Positions 30,992-38,489 of a stretch of DNA of 39,122 bases are shown here, one piece after another. Under the pieces are notes generated by a model. That model was not told the origin of the DNA and did no database searches. It saw nothing but the letters and a program-made list of their open reading frames with translations. The first letter of the stretch is position 1, and every line of letters begins with the position of its first letter. The DNA is taken from contig JAGXHL010000069.1 in assembly GCA_024636215.1 (NCBI GenBank), positions 1 to 39,122 of the forward strand, in the 5' to 3' direction. Source of the stretch: Deltaproteobacteria bacterium. GTDB lineage: Bacteria > Desulfobacterota > Desulfuromonadia > Desulfuromonadales > BM103. A program made the position numbers and the translations under genes.

Positions 30992-31849
30992 TTATTGTAT
31001 CGGTGATTCTGAAAAATCATCATCTCCTGGTTTTTCCAGGCTGACTGGACCGATCAGACCTGCGCGCAATTCACGCAGAAGCAGCTCTGCGGCTCTCAAT
31101 CTGTCGACATGCCCGCCGGAGATCAGGCAACCACGTTTACGGCCAATCTGTTCAATCAATTCAGCGGCATTTTCAGGCAAAGTTTCAAACTTGTAACGCT
31201 TTGCAAGAGGACCGGGATAATATTTCATCAGGAACTCCGCTGCAAACACAGCCACGCCCTCATAATCCATACCGCCCTCGCCGATGGCACCACTGGCCGC
31301 CAGACGGTAAGCACTCTTCTGGTTGCGAATGTCGGGCCAGAGCAGGCCCGGGGTGTCAGAAAGGTGGATTCCGTTACGCAGGTCGATCTGCTGCGGACAG
31401 GTCGTTATGGCCGGTTTGTCACCGACCCGTGCCATTTTTTTGCCGGCAAGAGTGTTGATCAGCGTCGATTTTCCCACATTAGGGATACCAACCACCATGG
31501 CCCGCAAGGTTTTGCCGGGGACCCCACGATGAGGGACCATGACACGACAAAGCTTTGGAATCCGGCCTGCAGCCAAACGCTTGTTGGCCTCTATAGGAAG
31601 AGCTTTAACTCCCGTCATCTGATCAAAATATCGAACCCAGGCTTCTGTCACAGCGGGGTCGGCGAGATCAGACTTGTTGAGAACCTTGATGCAGGGTTTT
31701 TGACCACGGAGCTTTTCCAGCATCGGATTTGCACTGGAAATCGGCAAACGCGCATCAAGAACTTCAATAACCACATCAATCTTCGGCATCACTTCGGCGA
31801 TCTGCCGTTTGGCTTTCGCCATGTGCCCCGGATACCACTCAATCTTCAT
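30992..31849 (-). CDS. Ribosome biogenesis GTPase RbgA/YlqF
   Basis: A 285-aa circularly permuted GTPase that helps late assembly of the 50S subunit. The motif order is permuted: NKSD (G4) comes first, then GIPNVGKSTLIN (G1), then SDTPGLLWP (G3). The N-terminal IEWYPGHMAKAKRQI is diagnostic. The frame extends 24 codons upstream, but the ATG at 31849 has AAGGA nine bases upstream and gives the family N-terminus. The DUF255 remnant follows it. Confidence 0.93.
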   Translation of the reverse strand: MKIEWYPGHMAKAKRQIAEVMPKIDVVIEVLDARLPISSANPMLEKLRGQKPCIKVLNKSDLADPAVTEAWVRYFDQMTGVKALPIEANKRLAAGRIPKLCRVMVPHRGVPGKTLRAMVVGIPNVGKSTLINTLAGKKMARVGDKPAITTCPQQIDLRNGIHLSDTPGLLWPDIRNQKSAYRLAASGAIGEGGMDYEGVAVFAAEFLMKYYPGPLAKRYKFETLPENAAELIEQIGRKRGCLISGGHVDRLRAAELLLRELRAGLIGPVSLEKPGDDDFSESPIQ

Positions 31850-31994
31850 CAAAACAATCCTTAACCAGCCTCTCCAAAGCGCATTGTCAACAAAAGCGCA
31901 TTGCCAACATTGGGCCTTCAAACCTGAAATTATTCATCAGTCCGGAGCAAAATCGAGAGAGGAAAACTTCATCGGTAATTGCTGCGGGCTGGAA

Positions 31995-32576
31995 TCAATA
32001 AGACTTGCGAAAAACCGTTTTGTGACACTTGGGGCACGGAGGAATACGCGTCGTCTTGGTCATGTGCATTTCAGCCTCGCAGTCTTTGCAGGTCAAAGTC
32101 CCCGAGCTGGTAATCTCGCCGGTCTTGAACTCCAGAACCTTTTCCGAACGTTGCGCAAGCTCGGTGAGAGTTTCAGCAGTACTGGTCAGAATTCTCGAGA
32201 AGGCGCTTTGCACACCTGCGGCAAGTCGCTGTGGCTCGACAGCCTTCATAACAGCATTCCTGGCTTTGTCGGCATTTTCCTTTAAATCGCGGCGCACATA
32301 TTCACCGAATCTGTCGGTCTGTTCACGGGAAAAATCACCGGCAGAGGAAAGCTCTTCTTTCGCTTTCCTGAGAGCTTCGTCAAAGGTCTTTTTGCCTTCC
32401 TCAAGAAGGTCGGCAGTCCTTGAAGCCAGCTTCTCATACAGACCTATTTCATCCTGTTCTAATTTGCCCGGTTCTACTCTTTCCTGCTCTAATTTTTTTT
32501 GTTCCACTCTTTCCTGCTCTAATTTTTTTTGTTCCACTCTTTCAGGTTCTACTTTTTTTTCATTCTGTTCACTCAT
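31995..32576 (-). CDS. DUF1451 (YbeL-like) zinc-ribbon protein with N-terminal repeats
   Basis: A 193-aa protein. Residues 45-150 form a helical amphipathic region (LYEKLASRTADLLEEG to EYVRRDLKENA) like E. coli YbeL. A C-terminal zinc ribbon (LTCKDCEAEM and PPCPKCHKTVF) matches the DUF1451 family. The N-terminal 40 residues are unusual: the decapeptide VEQKKLEQER is repeated about twice with degenerate flanks, encoded by 30-bp tandem repeats. AAGGAGG precedes the ATG at 32576. The function of the family is unknown; the charged helix suggests a stress or envelope role, but this is a guess. Confidence 0.82.
   Translation of the reverse strand: MSEQNEKKVEPERVEQKKLEQERVEQKKLEQERVEPGKLEQDEIGLYEKLASRTADLLEEGKKTFDEALRKAKEELSSAGDFSREQTDRFGEYVRRDLKENADKARNAVMKAVEPQRLAAGVQSAFSRILTSTAETLTELAQRSEKVLEFKTGEITSSGTLTCKDCEAEMHMTKTTRIPPCPKCHKTVFRKSY
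32471..32561. repeat. 30-bp tandem repeat in the DUF1451 gene
   Basis: Two exact 30-bp units (32477-32506 and 32507-32536) and a diverged third follow one another, each with an eight-base T-run (A-run in the coding strand). The unit length is a multiple of three, so copy changes keep frame, while slippage at the A8 tracts would shift it. Confidence 0.9.
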
Positions 32577-32729
32577 AGAAATCCTCCTTGAAATGGTCGT
32601 TATCAATCATTAACCGCAATGATATCACAAAGGTCAAACTTTTCGGTGTACTGAAATAGCGTTTGCTGTATTTTAAGGTTCATGCACCATCAAGTACAGT
32701 TATCAAGATCGGTTTGCTCTGACAAGCGA

Positions 32730-32757
32730 TTGAAGCTCATAGCATTAAGTGTAAAAT
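32730..32757 (+). promoter_or_regulatory. Candidate promoter of the ACT-domain gene
   Basis: TTGAAG and TAAAAT are separated by 16 bases, 45 bp before the ATG at 32803. This is a plausible sigma70 promoter with moderate hexamers. Confidence 0.45.
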
Positions 32758-32802
32758 GAATTGACTTTGATGACTTAACCGTAACGAGGCACGGAGGGAC
32801 AG

Positions 32803-33333
32803 ATGCAAAACCGTTATATCATGACCGCTTTTGGTAAAGACCGCCCCGGCATTGTTGCCGACGTAACCAGTTTTCTCTATGAAACCGGCTGCAATCTTGA
32901 AGACACGACCATGTCGATGTTGTCCGATGAATTCACAATCAACCTGCTCTTCTCTTCAAGCGATGAGAAGATAGAAGCCAAACTGCTCGATTGCTGCAAA
33001 GTGCTTGAAAAAACCAGGGACATCTCGGCCTTCATTCGACCGCTGAAAGAGCAAACCTTTGTCAACCCGTCCGCTGCACCCATCGCCACCATCCATGTCG
33101 AAGGCCTGGACCAGGCTGGTATTGTTTACAAGATCAGCCAATATCTCGCCGACAACAGCCTGAATATAATCGACCTCAAATCCACCGTTAAGGCGACTCC
33201 GGAGAGCGGAACGTCACTCTACTTGATGGATATCCATATTCAACTCTCAGGAACTGCGACGGTACAGACGATCGAAGAGGGACTTAACGATGTGGCCGAA
33301 GAACTGAATGTCGAGATTACAGTTACAAGATAA
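32803..33333 (+). CDS. ACT-domain protein (GcvR-like)
   Basis: A 176-aa protein of two ACT domains, residues 5-80 (TAFGKDRPGIVADVTSFLYE) and 93-172 (HVEGLDQAGIVYKISQYLAD). This is the layout of GcvR, an accessory regulator of the glycine cleavage system, and of related amino-acid sensors. No DNA-binding domain is present, so it would act through a partner protein. GGAGGG is seven bases before the ATG. glyA lies elsewhere in the window, but there are no gcv genes here. Confidence 0.85.
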   Translation: MQNRYIMTAFGKDRPGIVADVTSFLYETGCNLEDTTMSMLSDEFTINLLFSSSDEKIEAKLLDCCKVLEKTRDISAFIRPLKEQTFVNPSAAPIATIHVEGLDQAGIVYKISQYLADNSLNIIDLKSTVKATPESGTSLYLMDIHIQLSGTATVQTIEEGLNDVAEELNVEITVTR

Positions 33334-33479
33334 GCCTTCTTACTCTTTAGATCTTTAGGAGCACAAAATCAGTCGGTTTGTGTCCCCATAAAAAATCACC
33401 ATCACCCCGCATGGACAGATTTCTCTGCTAGAATATCCTGAAAATCGGTTCAGGCATCCCAGGACGAGTGAGGTGACTC

Positions 33480-33863
33480 ATGCACAAAGATAACGTGCTG
33501 AATGTGCTGCAGCAGTCGGAGCAAAAACGCGCGCGTTTCCTTAAAGCATGGAAACATGGTGTCGAATTTTTGGGCCCACAGTTTTTTGGCCCCGGAGCAC
33601 CGGACACAGCATGGACCAAAGATGAGCTGAGGCCCATAAAAGAAACCATAGAAGCTCTTTTCGAAGAAGAGAGCGAGGGCGAGGAGCAATTCATGGCCGC
33701 TATGGTCAGTTTCTATGATCCGGCTTGGGGAGAAGAGCTGGCCAATCGCATAGAATGTCACAAATCCCTGAGTGGGCTTACTTTGGACCTTGATCACGAA
33801 TGCACCAAAATTGTATGTGAATTACTTCTGAATTACGAGGGCTGGCTGGCTGCCTGTGAATAA
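33480..33863 (+). CDS. Hypothetical protein, 127 aa
   Basis: A soluble, acidic protein I do not recognise. It begins HKDNVLNVLQQSEQKRARFL and has an acidic stretch ALFEEESEGEEQF. It shows no signal peptide or membrane segment. The overlap of GAGGTGA with its ribosome binding position and a TAGAAT -10-like box upstream support expression. No operon partner: the ACT gene ends 146 bp before, and the next plus-strand feature is a candidate ncRNA. Confidence 0.7.
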   Translation: MHKDNVLNVLQQSEQKRARFLKAWKHGVEFLGPQFFGPGAPDTAWTKDELRPIKETIEALFEEESEGEEQFMAAMVSFYDPAWGEELANRIECHKSLSGLTLDLDHECTKIVCELLLNYEGWLAACE

Positions 33864-33983
33864 CCGCCGCCGGGCTAGAATAACCTCCGCCAGGCTATTT
33901 GACGAGTTCATGATCAGATAAATTTCGGGGTTGAATATTGCAGAGAATTATCTGAAAAAAGGTGAAAGATTCTCAAATAAGGG
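33864..33983. other. Upstream part of the 33864-34232 intergenic gap
   Basis: The gap of 369 bp between the 127-aa gene and the PilZ gene starts with 120 A/T-rich bases that show no gene. The rest contains a promoter-like box, a structured RNA candidate and a bidirectional terminator, annotated separately. Confidence 0.5.
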
Positions 33984-34176
33984 TATAATAGAGCGAAGCA
34001 ACGTTGCTTAGACCTGCAACCCCTGACAAGGAGGTTCTGCCTATCGAATCTAAGCCTGATCATTGCCATAGTTTCAAACGAACCGGCGGGTTTAGACGCC
34101 GGAATAGCCCGTGATTAGGGACATAAGGATAGGAAAAAATGAAGGCCTGCGCATCAAGCGGCAGGCCTTTCACTTT
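33984..34176 (+). ncRNA. Candidate structured small RNA with promoter and terminator
   Basis: TATAAT (33984-33989) is followed by a palindrome AAGCAACGTTGCTT at the expected transcript start. Downstream come a hairpin (34018-34036) and a long irregular stem made of three nested pairings. These are CCTATC/GATAGG (34040/34128), CCTGATCA/TGATTAGG (34055/34112) and the apical CCGGCG/CGCCGG (34083/34097). A 9-bp terminator hairpin (34142-34169) closes it. The whole is about 175 nt. The -35 is poor. It matches none of the riboswitch or housekeeping RNA signatures I know, and no plus-strand gene follows. The overall shape loosely recalls 6S RNA. Confidence 0.48.
34142..34169. terminator. Bidirectional intrinsic terminator
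   Basis: AAGGCCTGC pairs with GCAGGCCTT over 10 bases. On the minus strand it is followed by CATTTTTTCC, a good T-run that would end the PilZ transcript 63 bp after its stop. On the plus strand only TTTCACTTT follows, so plus-strand termination is weaker. Confidence 0.78.
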
Positions 34177-34232
34177 AAACATTTTCACTTTGAATACTGC
34201 TCAGACTTGCGACATTCAGAATCGGCCTGACA

Positions 34233-34574
34233 TCATGCTCCCCGATGTTCGACCAACTCATCACAGAGCGCATGATAAAGATCCTCGCCGGCCAGAAAAG
34301 AGATAATCTTCACCCCCATTCCGCCTTTGAGTTTATGCAGAACATTGGGGGGGACTTTTTTCGACCAACGCACCTCACCCAGCAGGGCGATCAAACCGAG
34401 ATCATGCTTGATCTCGACCTTGATGGTCACACCGGGTTTGGCACAGACAGCGGAGCGGATAAAAAGCCCATCGTGGTTAATATCATCGGTAAAACCGAAC
34501 TTCTCAGCTTTACTGATGCCAAACTTGAGTGAAATCCGTTTGCGATGGCGCTTCTTATAACGACTTTCCGCCAT
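34233..34574 (-). CDS. PilZ domain protein
   Basis: A 113-aa single-domain PilZ protein, a likely cyclic-di-GMP receptor. The N-terminal arginine motif lies in KKRHRKRISLKFG. The second motif is DINHDGLFIRS, a DxSxxG site in which the serine is replaced by asparagine. Both are needed for nucleotide binding, so binding is probable but not certain. GGGGGG before the ATG gives a good start. Ferritin-like and AsmA-like genes lie upstream on the same strand. Confidence 0.83.
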   Translation of the reverse strand: MAESRYKKRHRKRISLKFGISKAEKFGFTDDINHDGLFIRSAVCAKPGVTIKVEIKHDLGLIALLGEVRWSKKVPPNVLHKLKGGMGVKIISFLAGEDLYHALCDELVEHRGA

Positions 34575-34626
34575 GTCACCCCCCGAAGATCAAAACAGCT
34601 GAGACAAGTACACTGACAGAGAAACC

Positions 34627-35118
34627 TCATTCTCCGGAAAATTTGGCACGACGTTCTTTTAAGACTTTTGCGTGTCTGACCTCCTCACCTGCCAACCAGC
34701 CAAAGGCTTCTTTACCATCATCAGCCAAAGCAAGAGTACTGGCCTTGAGGAAATATTCAGCGAACTTCTCTTCGGCTTCAATAGCAAGATCCAGGGCCTG
34801 AATGTCTGCCGTGTCCGTTTTCAGGACCGCTTCAAGCTGCTCCGCATCAGGAAATATTTTCGTGTCGGAGAACTGGTTCAAGTACGGCAGGAACTCCTCT
34901 TCGTACTCAACAATTGCACCGTCCTGATAATCTGACTCCAACTGGGTTAAACGTCTGAGATGCTCAACTTCGTCCTGGGCCAGCCATGAGAAGAGCTCCT
35001 TTAAAGTCGGGTCCGAAGCTTTCTCAGCCATGGTCGAGTAAAAGCGATGACCATTCTTTTCAACTTCCTTTGCTGCGCGAATCACTTCAAAACCACTGAA
35101 GTATTTGATACCACTCAT
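34627..35118 (-). CDS. Ferritin-like / rubrerythrin-type di-iron protein
   Basis: A 163-aa four-helix ferritin-like protein. Iron-ligand motifs are visible as AAKEVEKNGHRFY, LAQDEVEHLRRL, AIEAEEKFAEYF and GEEVRHAKVL, the paired ExxH pattern of rubrerythrin erythrin domains. No rubredoxin domain follows, so it is the short form seen widely in anaerobes, where it may handle peroxide or iron. It lies 52 bp upstream of the PilZ gene in the same direction. Confidence 0.9.
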   Translation of the reverse strand: MSGIKYFSGFEVIRAAKEVEKNGHRFYSTMAEKASDPTLKELFSWLAQDEVEHLRRLTQLESDYQDGAIVEYEEEFLPYLNQFSDTKIFPDAEQLEAVLKTDTADIQALDLAIEAEEKFAEYFLKASTLALADDGKEAFGWLAGEEVRHAKVLKERRAKFSGE

Positions 35119-35169
35119 AATATAACCTTTCTATGTGTGCCTGGGTTTTAGATCAGGCAGGAACAATTG

Positions 35170-37596
35170 TCAATTGCCAAAGAGTTTCTGTAACGAATCC
35201 TGCAACAACTTACGCCCCGGGTCGTCCGTAGGGTCAGTCTCACCAGTGGATTGAGACTCACCGCTGCTGTTTGAATCCTTAGGTTTGATGAGTTTATCAA
35301 GCTGGCGATTCAGCTCATTGCCCAAGGCTTGACCTGCCTGACGATTGAGGCCTTTCGGGTCAATACCAAAGCGTGGGGATGAAAAGTCTCCCGTCAACAG
35401 CAAGGGCATCTGGGTCCAGCCATCCTTGTCTGTCAAATAGCGCGTGACGCTGCCGCTCTTATCCAGTTTGGACGAGAGTTCCGGGCTGAGACGTGTATCA
35501 AGACTCATATCCAGAGAGCCATCCAGGCCGACCGACCCCTTGGGAGAAAGTTTGAGCCGCTCGCTGACAAGCTGACTGTCCAATTTAACCTTGCCATCAA
35601 CGACCTTGAATTGGGCCTTGAAGTTCTCAAACTGGATATCGTTAAAATCGGAAAGCTGCAGAATAGAACTGAGCCCACTAACCAGTTCCGGACTGACCAA
35701 GCGCCCGTCGGCAACCAGCATATTTCCGTCACCCGAAAGGTTACGACTGAGAGTCTGCCACTGAGAGCCTTGCCCCTTCAGGTTAAGGGACAGATTCATC
35801 GCCCCGAGCAGACTCCCGGCGGCTTTCGGGATGAAGGCAGTCAGCACCGGATCCGCCTGCACGGTATTCAACCCCAGCTCTGCGGTATAAGCCAGGCCCT
35901 TTTTGCCAAGATCAACCCTGGCGCTGGTGTCGAAAGAACCTCCGGCCACTTTGCCATTCATGCGTGTAAGGTTGAATACATTGTCTTTGAGTTCATAACG
36001 GGCGTTGAAATCGTTGATCGACAAATTTTTCCAGATAGCCTCTGCAACCGAGATTGTGCCGGTGGCATGGACCGGGATATCAAAGGGACCAAGCGGCTCT
36101 TTAGAGCCCTCATCGTGACCCGGATCGGCTGTCCCCTCTTCAGCGGCAGCAACAGGTGACGCGCTGCCCATCAGAAGGGGCTCAAGCAGGAATTTACTTG
36201 AAGAGATGTCTGCAGTCACAACCAATGGCGGGGTAAAAAGTCGACTGGCAGTCAGTTTAATATCAGCATTATTGTCGCCAAGGCGGACCTGTAAGCCTTC
36301 AGAATGGAGCTGATCCCCCTTCAGCAGCAAACGACCGGAAAAAGCAGGACGGTATCCACCCGCGGTAGCCTGAACATCTGAAAGCCCAACCTGTGCCGAC
36401 TTCAATAAAGACTGAGCGTCTTCAGGCGAGCCTGCCAGAACAGCCTCTGCCGAGAGAGAACCTGCTGGATCAAGAGAGCTGATATCGCCGACAAGGTTGT
36501 GCGGCACGGCATTGATCGCCTCACGAATTGTCAAATCGGGGACCGTAAGATTGAGATCAATGTTCGGCGCAGTCATGACGGAATCGACCTTGCCAACCGC
36601 GTTAACCTTAATGCCGTTGAAATCAAGAGCAAAGCTGTTGATCTGCAGCAGATCCCTCTTCTGCGCCAGAAGCACATCGAAGTCAACGTTCACGGAGGCA
36701 TTCTCAAGAGGGGCCTCAGGCATGGCGTCAAGGAGCAATGCCAGGTCCGCCACTGAGATGTCACCCTTCAAACCCATATCCTCCAGGTTACCAAGCAGTT
36801 TTGAGTGAAGAGAAAGTTTTGCATTACCCAGCTTTCCAGGCAACTGCTCCTTGAAATAGGGGCTGAAAGCGACAACATCGAGAGCCTTCATTGCGACGTC
36901 AAAGTCCACATTAAAGGGTCTCAAGTTAATATATCCATCAAGTGTCAAAGGGCTATCATTGAGTTGGCACTGCACCGAAAGAGGAACCTTTCCGGTTAAG
37001 GAAACGCCCTTTGCGGCGACCTGCAGATCTGAAATTTCAAAACGGTAAGGGGCTTTGTTATTGAGGACATGATCAAGGAAGATCAGTTGTCCATCCTGCA
37101 CCAGCACGTTTGAAACCAGCAGGCTGAGCGGAGTGCCGCTGCCTTTGTCCTCAGAGCCACCAACCTCGGCAGGTTGAGGCTTTTCAGCCGTGGCTTCAGC
37201 GTCCGCACCATTAATAAGATCACTGAAATTAAACTGCCCATCCTCAAGTCGTACGATCCGGATACTCGGCTTTTCCAGGCGGACCTCATCAACGACCACC
37301 TTCATGGCCAATAATGGCAAAAATTGATACTTAAGCCTGACCATCTCTGTAGAAACAAACAGCTCCTGACTGTTTATTTCGTAGAGCTTCAAGCCATGGA
37401 TCTCGATGCCGGAAAACAGGCTGACCTCGATATCGCCAAGCTCTATCTTGCGATGGATATTATCTTCAGCGAGCGGCAGCAGAGTTTCTTTCACCCTCTC
37501 AGGGGTGATCAATACGGTCGCCAGAACCAGCAGCACAATAATAAGAAGAATCACGACAGCAGTGATTCCGGACAATATTTTCAACCATTTATTCAT
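35170..37596 (-). CDS. AsmA family protein
   Basis: An 808-aa inner-membrane-anchored protein with one N-terminal transmembrane helix (about residues 6-30, SGITAVVILLIIVLLVLATV) and a long periplasmic beta-rich region. The N-terminal LGDIEVSLFSGIEIHGLKLYE and the C-terminal AsmA repeat region (ADGRLVSPELVSGLSSIL) fit the AsmA/TamB-like bridge-type lipid transport family. The C-terminal tail is low complexity, rich in Ser, Gly and Asp. The ATG at 37596 has GGAGG seven bases upstream. The EVE gene ends 28 bp before. Confidence 0.88.
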   Translation of the reverse strand: MNKWLKILSGITAVVILLIIVLLVLATVLITPERVKETLLPLAEDNIHRKIELGDIEVSLFSGIEIHGLKLYEINSQELFVSTEMVRLKYQFLPLLAMKVVVDEVRLEKPSIRIVRLEDGQFNFSDLINGADAEATAEKPQPAEVGGSEDKGSGTPLSLLVSNVLVQDGQLIFLDHVLNNKAPYRFEISDLQVAAKGVSLTGKVPLSVQCQLNDSPLTLDGYINLRPFNVDFDVAMKALDVVAFSPYFKEQLPGKLGNAKLSLHSKLLGNLEDMGLKGDISVADLALLLDAMPEAPLENASVNVDFDVLLAQKRDLLQINSFALDFNGIKVNAVGKVDSVMTAPNIDLNLTVPDLTIREAINAVPHNLVGDISSLDPAGSLSAEAVLAGSPEDAQSLLKSAQVGLSDVQATAGGYRPAFSGRLLLKGDQLHSEGLQVRLGDNNADIKLTASRLFTPPLVVTADISSSKFLLEPLLMGSASPVAAAEEGTADPGHDEGSKEPLGPFDIPVHATGTISVAEAIWKNLSINDFNARYELKDNVFNLTRMNGKVAGGSFDTSARVDLGKKGLAYTAELGLNTVQADPVLTAFIPKAAGSLLGAMNLSLNLKGQGSQWQTLSRNLSGDGNMLVADGRLVSPELVSGLSSILQLSDFNDIQFENFKAQFKVVDGKVKLDSQLVSERLKLSPKGSVGLDGSLDMSLDTRLSPELSSKLDKSGSVTRYLTDKDGWTQMPLLLTGDFSSPRFGIDPKGLNRQAGQALGNELNRQLDKLIKPKDSNSSGESQSTGETDPTDDPGRKLLQDSLQKLFGN

Positions 37597-37624
37597 TGTT
37601 ATCCTCCAAGGTTTAAAACAAAAG

Positions 37625-38146
37625 TCATCCAACAGCAAGGAACTCTCGGCCCTGCCCTTTTAACCCCGTTAAAGGATCTTCTATAGCGCTCAGGGCAAGG
37701 ACAGCTTGCCACTCTTCAGCCGTAACAGACTGAACCGACAAGCGGTTGCCCTTACGCAAAACACCCATTTTGCTGAGAAGCGGATGTTGGCGCAGAAGAT
37801 CTCGACTTAAGGGGTGTGGCAGATGGCGCAGGTACTGAACATCAACCATGAACCAGATGGGCTTTTCATCTGTAGCCTTAGGATCAAAGTGTTGCTCACG
37901 CGGGTCAAGGGCCGTATGGTCCGGATAGCCTTCGCGTACCACTTTTGCCAGTCCGACAATCGACGGTTCCTTGCAATTACTGTGATAGAAGAGTACGCCG
38001 TCGCCAACCTTGATGGTGTCGCGCAAAAAGTTCCGGGCCTGGTAGTTGCGAACCCCGTCCCAATGGTCGGTCATGTTCGGCATCTGCTTCAGGTCATCGA
38101 GAGAAAAACAATCAGGTTCAGACTTCATCAACCAGTATTTTGGCAT
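37625..38146 (-). CDS. EVE domain-containing protein
   Basis: A 173-aa EVE-domain (PUA-like) protein. The N-terminus YWLMKSEPDCFSLDDLKQ and the GVRNYQARNFLRD and GVLFYHSNCKEPSIVGLAKV blocks are characteristic. The fold binds modified bases in nucleic acids and is sometimes associated with defence or tRNA modification. No partner gene here supports either. AGAGG lies five bases before the ATG. It is 28 bp upstream of the AsmA-family gene and probably co-transcribed. Confidence 0.92.
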   Translation of the reverse strand: MPKYWLMKSEPDCFSLDDLKQMPNMTDHWDGVRNYQARNFLRDTIKVGDGVLFYHSNCKEPSIVGLAKVVREGYPDHTALDPREQHFDPKATDEKPIWFMVDVQYLRHLPHPLSRDLLRQHPLLSKMGVLRKGNRLSVQSVTAEEWQAVLALSAIEDPLTGLKGQGREFLAVG

Positions 38147-38489
38147 AGGGCCTCTGTAAATGCAGCGGGTGGTGGGTAGCGAGACAAATCAGATTCACAG
38201 GTAAAAACCATTTCTTTAGTGAATTTTTGTTTTTTTGATTTTAATTGGCTATTTGCTCTTCCCGCCACGCGCTACTTGTCACACGCAACTTTTTTACGGT
38301 TTCTTGACCTCTGTCAAATCCATCCAACACAGATTAAGGTTATTGTCACGACACCTTTGCAAAAGAGATTCAAAGTATAGCAAATCATAGCATTAATTCA
38401 GAAAGACATTCACCAAAAACCTGTTATAAGTTTTATTGGTTTTGACAATCTGAGAAGAACAACTCAAAGAACCCAACGGAGGTAAAACC
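38147..38489. other. Intergenic region upstream of hcp
   Basis: This 343-bp divergent region has a degenerate repeat at about 38261-38290 and a T-rich stretch at 38220-38240. It also has a palindrome resembling a CRP/FNR-family site at 38304-38317 and several A/T-rich tracts before the hcp ribosome binding site. A clear -35/-10 pair could not be fixed. Confidence 0.55.
38304..38317. promoter_or_regulatory. CRP/FNR-family operator (HcpR-like) upstream of hcp
   Basis: TTGACCTCTGTCAA is a perfect TTGAC-N4-GTCAA palindrome, 172 bp before the hcp ATG. FNR-type sites have the form TTGAT-N4-ATCAA. In delta-proteobacteria the regulator HcpR, a CRP/FNR-family protein, is known to control hcp through similar sites. 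The assignment rests on shape and context. Confidence 0.62.

Noticed and set aside
33990..34140. c-di-GMP (GEMM) riboswitch, suggested by the adjacent PilZ gene
   Set aside because: The conserved GEMM core segments (GGCAAACC-like and GACGCAAAGCC-like) are absent, and the PilZ gene is on the opposite strand.
34139..34303. Short plus-strand frame starting after AAGGATAGG with about 53 codons
   Set aside because: Its start lies in the terminator hairpin and the rest is antisense to the PilZ gene. The composition follows the PilZ codons, so it is a shadow.
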